Assembly (NCBI GenBank): GCA_030549175.1
Contig: JAUKUA010000004.1
Coordinates: 3,100,001-3,164,000 of the forward strand
DNA: 64,000 bases
Source of the DNA: Lasiosphaeris hirsuta
Lineage: Eukaryota; Ascomycota; Sordariomycetes; Sordariales; Lasiosphaeriaceae
Reading direction: 5' to 3'
A model generated the notes under the pieces. The model worked only from the letters and a program-made list of their open reading frames with translations, was not told where the DNA came from and did not search any database. Position numbers and translations under genes: made by a program. This document shows, piece after piece, positions 59,245 through 64,000 of the stretch (its first letter is position 1; every line of letters begins with the position of its first letter).

Positions 59245-60735
59245 ATGAAGTACGAATTTGCAATGGTTGCCCTGGCGGGGCTTGCATCCGCCCGTGATGT
59301 TTCCAAGTACTGGAACAAGTTGGGGAAGCGTGAGGTGCCCCAGGAGCACTCTCACGAGGCAATTCTGCGCGCTGCCGCCGCTGCTCTGCAGCTCAACAAC
59401 CCCCTTGAGATCGGTGACAGTGTCTTCGGTCTTCTGGGCGCGGCTGCCGCCGCTAAGGGCGCACCCAACGTCGACAACCTCGACTGCCTGCAACAGATTA
59501 TCGCCGATCAGGCTTTCAGCAACGCCAAGGCCGCTGGCGATCTGGAGGGCCAGATCAATGCCATCTTGTTCCGCGCCCTCGAGAAGAACACTGCCTCGGT
59601 CGGCCTGGCTAGCGTTGACTGCAACGAGGCCGCTATCAACCCCGAGATCGCTTCCATCAAGCAACACCAGGATCCCGCATCCGCCGAGGCCGCTGGCAAC
59701 GCCGATATCGAAATCAACGTTGCCATCTCCCTGGCCTCGATTGGTGCCGACCCCCTCCTGGCTCTTCAAACCGCCACCTTCGCCCCTGGCGAGGTAAGCA
59801 TCCTACTCCTCGAGGTTCTGTTTCCGGTGGATACTGACAGCCTCTCTAGATTGGTGACCCCACCGCTGCCGGTAACACTTGCAACGACGCTGACGACGCT
59901 GTTGGCTGCATCCTCTCCCTGAACCTCAGCGTCCCGGCCGTCTCCGAGGCCCAGATCCAGGCCGCGGTTGCCGGTAACGCTGGTGCTGCCGCTGGTGCCG
60001 CCGCCGCTGGTGCTGGCGCCGCCGCCGATGCTGCTGGTAAGTCAACTCGACCCATATTCCCAAGAGCAGTGCGCTAACGGTCTAGCGTGCAATGCAGCTG
60101 CTCCGGCTGCTTCCGCTGGTGCCGCTTCCGCTGGTGCCGCTTCCGCTGGTGCTGCCACTGCCGCCACTGCTACCGTCAACGTCCAGTCTTTCGCTGGCAA
60201 CATTGGTGGTGCCGCCCCGCCCGTCATCAGCTCCGCCTCGGAGCGTCCGTTTGAGGTCAACGGAGCTACCTTCCTGAACATCGGCGCCGCCATCCAGCGC
60301 TCGTGCGCCGTGCAGAAGAACGCATGTGCCAACGCTGCCAACTCGGGAGCCGTTGATGGAGGCACTGCCCAGTGCGATACCCAGGAGGCTGCCTGCCTTG
60401 CCGCCAGCCAGGCCAAGCGCCGCGCTCGCCGTGGTGCCGTCGTCACCCGCCAGGCCGCTCTCGACTTTGGCAGCTGCGGCAGCCCCGCCATCCAGTTCGC
60501 CGTTGGTCTTGACGGCCGCAAGGAGGCTAGCTTCCAGAGCGCTAACAACGCCGACTTCAACCACGGCTCGGCCCTCAACATCAAGATCATTGCCGACTTT
60601 ACGTGCCAGCGCCTCGAGAGCTCGTGCCAGGCTGATGAGGCTGCTATTGCGGCGTGCCAGGCTGGTGCGGCTGCTGCGGCGAACGCTTCCGGGCAGGCTG
60701 CGGCGGATGCGTTCAACGCGGCGCTCGGTGTTTAA
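59245..60735 (+). CDS. secreted Ala-rich protein with conserved C-terminal domain, function unknown
   Basis: Exons 59245-59793, 59850-60036, 60086-60735; 461 aa. ATG 59245 begins a signal peptide (MKYEFAMVALAGLASA); the frame is open further upstream, but that part is leader. The mature protein is about 30% Ala. Residues 183-265 contain Ala/Gly runs and a (SAGAA)n repeat, possibly a flexible linker. The C-terminal about 170 residues, from FEVNGATFLNIGAAIQRSC, contain paired Cys and the block DFGSCGSPAIQFAVGLDGRKE...DFNHGSALNIKIIADFTC, a domain I know from many secreted fungal proteins often mislabelled ribosomal protein S17. A processing site KR precedes EVPQE. No enzyme motif is visible; a wall or surface role is a guess. 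Confidence 0.82.
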
Positions 60736-61575
60736 ATCAGGGAAGCAAGAAGTAGTTGGAAGCGTGTGGGAAGGGGGACATGTGACATGTAACAAAAACG
60801 AATCTCAAGGGAATGGAATGTATTTTTTTCTTCTTTCTATCGACGTCTCTTTTCCTTCTGGAAATCTGGAAATGTCTCGCAATGGTAGGACCCAACTGGA
60901 ATCACTTCGCCTGGGCATGTGTATATGACGGAACCCTTTTTTCTTTGGGGGGATTTTGTATCTTGCTAGGTACGCAAGGAAACAGGGCGGTAGGGACGGA
61001 TGAATTGATGATGGGTGAAAAGGAATGATAATGACCATTCGTCTGTTGAGTCAAAGACAAGAAAATTGAGAAAATACCACAGACGGTTGACGTCAACCCG
61101 TTTTCCTACTTTGTGGTTCCAGCTAAGAGACTTGCTTGAAAGACCAATCCTTGACTAGCGACTAGTAAGAAAAATGCCCATAAGAGCAATGAAATTAGGG
61201 GTTGCTTGGCACCGGTTTAAATGCGGCTATCACACGCCGACCTACATAAGTAGGTAGGGTAAACAGAGAGGTAGTGACGGAATGGAAACGGTTTCGTATC
61301 TTTAAGCTTTTTGCGGCCGTAGGAATCGGCATGGTGCCAAAGAAATGGCATTTGACCGGAAAGCATCGGCAAAGATAAGATCAGTAATGAGTCAAACACG
61401 ATGCTGATCAAGAGATGTGTATGTATTATGTTCAATTTCAGCCATTGTGTTGCTGATAAGGAATGTCTAGATCTTCATACATCAGCAGAAAGCTTTTCTG
61501 CCCCTTAGTATCCCCAGGCAGTATCTACAAAGGTTCGGTCAACCTTGTCGCCACAGAACGGTCAAGCATGTGGAC
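60736..61575. other. convergent intergenic
   Basis: 3' flanks of the secreted protein and the R3H gene. T-rich run near 60822. No gene. Confidence 0.5.
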
Positions 61576-63027
61576 TCAAAACATCTCCCACAGCGGCGGT
61601 GGGAGTATCGGCAGCACGGTCAATCTATGTCGTTGGTTGAGCTGCTTGGTGCCGATATAGATGACGCGTCGGGCCGGGTCGCCGACCGTGACCGACTTGG
61701 AGTCGAGACCGTAGTAGTCGGAGATCGAGTGAGTGAGCCATCGCCTGCGAGCTCGGTATAAGTATCAAAACACGCCAAGGCAAAAATAAAATGTTCTAAT
61801 GAGTTGTAGGGGGCGAATGCAGGGGGACATACGTGACGGGGTAGAAAGAAGGAGGAGGGGAGATAAAGAAGGTCTTCACATACTTGAAAGCACCGGTGTC
61901 ATCGTCCCCGAGCATATCCAACACCATCCCAGCTTCAGCTGTCTTCTCCCCCCCCCACCACCACCACCACCACCGCCACCAACCCGCCGGGCCTTCTTCC
62001 ACGCCTTGCCCTCCAACATGGCGCCGTTCCGGCCAATAAACACGACCTCGTCGTCCTCCGAGTCGGTGCTACTCTCCACCACCACCTCGGCCGCCTTATC
62101 ATTAGCTACTAGCCCGCGGTCCACCAAAAATTTCCGCACCGGCTCCTCCAGCACACGCAGCCACGACTTGACCGCGGGCGTGCGCTTCGCCGTCGCGCGG
62201 AGATCCCGGGGCACCCGGCCCACGTCGGGGACCGCGGCCGGTGCCGATGCCGGTGCTGCCGAGAGCGAGGCGCCCCCGCCCGCGGCCGCGTTGGCTCCGC
62301 CCGTGGCCACGAACGCGCGCATCCGCCGCTGCGCGGCAAAGGCTGCCTTGCGCTCCTCGGCGCGCTCGCGCAGCCCGCCGTCCCAGTACTTGGCCAGCGC
62401 GTAGGGAACCGTCGGGAGTACTGGGTGGGTTGGGTGGACCTGCCAATCGGTGGGGAGAGGGGGTTGGACGTTGGGGACGTGGAGGAGGTGGTCTGGCGGG
62501 GGTGGGGGTGGTTAGTTGAGGGGTTCCGAGAGAGGGGGGGGGTCCCGAGGGGGGGGGTTCCCGAGGGGGGTTCCCGAGGGGGGTTAGGATGGGAGGGGGT
62601 AGGGGAGGTGTATACCGTTCTCCCAGCGGCGCCGCTGCCGGCTGCCCTCGCTGCCCTTGCGCAGCTCGTCGCGGCGCTTCATGCTGTCGCGGGCGGACGG
62701 CGGGCAGCGCGGCGGCGTGATGCCTGCGCCGCCGCCGATACCGATGCCGCGCAGCTTCATCTGCGGGGCCTGGGTCTTGGTGCTGTGGCCGTGGTCGCTG
62801 TCGAGCGGGATGGAGAGGACGTTGTCGGTGCCGCGGACGATGGGGGCGATGCTCAGTGACTCGAGGGCGGCGACGGTCCAGGACTCGATGTCGAGGGTGG
62901 CGGTCGAGGCATTCGAGATTGTGTGCTGATGATGCACGTGTGGATGTGCCGTCGATGATGTAGTAGCAATTGGCTCAGTGTTGCTATCCTCGGAGGGCGG
63001 GGTGAGGGGGGCGGTCTCGATGGCCAT
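61576..63027 (-). CDS. R3H domain protein with apparent frameshift in a G9 tract
   Basis: Probable single-stranded nucleic acid-binding protein. Exons 63027-62616, 62492-61884, 61744-61576; introns 62493-62615 (gtatac...gccag) and 61745-61883 (gtatgt...cgcag). The N-terminus is Ser/Thr-rich; from RWENDHLLHVPNVQPPLPTD it matches the R3H-associated N-terminal domain, including YALAKYWDGGL. The last exon encodes FKRWLTHSISDYYGLDS, containing the R-x3-H motif, and then TVGDPARRVIYIG. Between KKARR and KTAEAG lies a GGT repeat plus nine G (61948-61956 on the plus strand). As given, the frame runs off after it; one added G (or two fewer) restores the R3H domain (396 aa). A 38-nt intron would also fit the frame but lacks a branch site. 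Confidence 0.75.
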
Positions 63028-64000
63028 GGTTGTGATGTTGCGGGTGCTTGGCTTCTTGCGGTGTGCGGTGTGCGTGGAGGTGAGACTCGATGATGTGGTC
63101 TCGGAGAGATATCCGCTGATTACCTATAACCAACCCTTATCTAAGGTCCCTTTACTTGGGTTATCCGCCTAACTCGACGAAATGCAAGACAGTAGTACAC
63201 CGGGAAAATGCGACGGTAAATGCAATTGAACAAAGTATAAGAGGAAATCGCAAGAGAGAACCCCCAAGGTGCTGGCCCAGTGTTGACATCAATGTCACAG
63301 CCGGAAAAGGAGTCAGCTCGCCGGCATGACACATCGGCTCGAGCGGGGGTGTTATCAGTTGAAGTCGGACGCCCCCCGAATGCCCTCCAGCGGCTGGGAG
63401 CTCTGGCCAATCGGGGGGGGCAGCGCAAGCACGCCCGCTGAGGTGAGGCTCGCCGCTCACCTGCTGGAGCTGGAGCATGCAACAATCTGTTGGGGGTTGA
63501 GGGGCACCCGGCCTGAGCACCTTGTGCGGGGGCGGCCAGGCATGCAGCCAAGGTACGAAGACAAAACGGTAAACGCACTCGACGCAGTCAACCAAGAGTC
63601 ATCAATGCATCTCTACGCTAGGCTGTCATGGCGCTCGGAAGAAAAAGTGTTTCTGTTATTATCTCGGCGTGAATTGAATCGGAGAGGTATTGATACAATG
63701 CTCTAGGCTGCGGGTAAAAAAAAAAAAAAAAAAAAAAACACAAGGACAAAAAATATGGAGTGTATATACAGGTGTAGTAAGGAGGAGGCAAACTCTGGTG
63801 TTGTCTTCGGTTTCTGATGATAATCCAATTCGATCCAAACTCCAAGCTCGCAATGCCCCCCGAGTCAATAACCCACCAAAACATCCATCCGCCCATGCTC
63901 AACCCCAACACCAACTAACGGTTTACTCTTTGCGCTTAGAATACCTAGGCGACCCGATGCTGCCCCAGCCCGTTGAAACTATTCCTCAATTCCATCTTCC
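63028..64000. other. intergenic / window end
   Basis: R3H promoter side and unexplained sequence to the window edge. It contains an A23 tract (63716-63738). A short minus-strand tail reading GSPRYSKRKE before a stop near 63930 could be the C-terminus of a gene beyond the window, but this is too little to call. Confidence 0.4.
63716..63738. repeat. poly-A tract (A23)
   Basis: Twenty-three consecutive A on the plus strand, intergenic. Confidence 0.9.

Noticed and set aside
63618..63960. Minus-strand frame and C-terminal-like tail at the window end
   Set aside because: The long frame translates the poly-A tract and a stop lies between it and the tail; too little sequence to support a gene.
1..64000. 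CRISPR arrays, bacterial operons, prophage
   Set aside because: No spaced repeats of the right length; spliced genes and a tRNA intron show nuclear fungal DNA.

Overview
The window is a nuclear segment of a filamentous ascomycete, most likely a sordariomycete (Sordariales-like). Genes are split by short introns (about 45-200 nt) with GTRNGT donors, CTAAC-type branch sites and CAG/TAG acceptors. They are monocistronic, lie on both strands and are separated by long gene-free spacers. The families are typical of Pezizomycotina: an MTR-type amino acid permease, a Zn(II)2Cys6 regulator, GH79, a Syp1 muniscin, fungal Amt and DDB1. Assigning the class is inference. All exon coordinates were worked out by hand from splice signals and reading frame.

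Layout, left to right. 1-1737 (+) is the 3' part of a thimet-type M3 metallopeptidase. 2118-2212 (-) is an intron-containing tRNA-Ile, followed by a gene-poor stretch with a doubtful hypothetical gene near 3.7-4.8 kb. 5426-6942 (-) is a neutral amino acid permease. 9008-11801 (+) is a Bir1/survivin with two BIR domains. 13179-15218 (+) is a cytochrome P450, facing a short-chain dehydrogenase at 15450-16435 (-). 17037-17425 (-) is Pmp3. 18441-20078 (-) is the mitochondrial CDP-DAG synthase Tam41. 21007-23562 (+) is the spindle checkpoint protein Mad1. 24311-27276 (-) is the endocytic adaptor Syp1. 28170-29268 (+) is an atypical CDK-like kinase. 30645-32579 (+) is a Zn2Cys6 factor, convergent with an ammonium transporter at 32830-34580 (-). 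36534-38589 (+) is an APC permease. 42042-43616 (+) is a wall-sensor-like membrane protein. 44918-45667 (+) is an Hsp31/DJ-1 glyoxalase. 46039-47415 (+) is a frame-broken gene. 47498-49162 (-) is a GH79 glycosidase. 50887-54515 (+) is DDB1. 55040-56102 (+) is the Rieske subunit of complex III. 59245-60735 (+) is an Ala-rich secreted protein. 61576-63027 (-) is an R3H protein with an apparent frameshift.

Most genes are housekeeping and functionally unrelated. Thematic links are weak: Bir1 and Mad1 both act in chromosome segregation; three nitrogen-related membrane transporters (MTR-like, Amt, APC) occur in 33 kb; and the P450/SDR convergent pair could act together. I found no CRISPR array, no intact transposon and no clear secondary-metabolite cluster, and I do not claim a new system. 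The most unusual items are a GC-AG intron inside a BIR domain, a kinase lacking the catalytic-loop Asn with a frame-disrupted segment upstream, a terminal intron that changes the permease C-terminus, a decaying gene at 46 kb, a frameshift in a G9 tract of the R3H gene, and four stop-free introns of length 3n.
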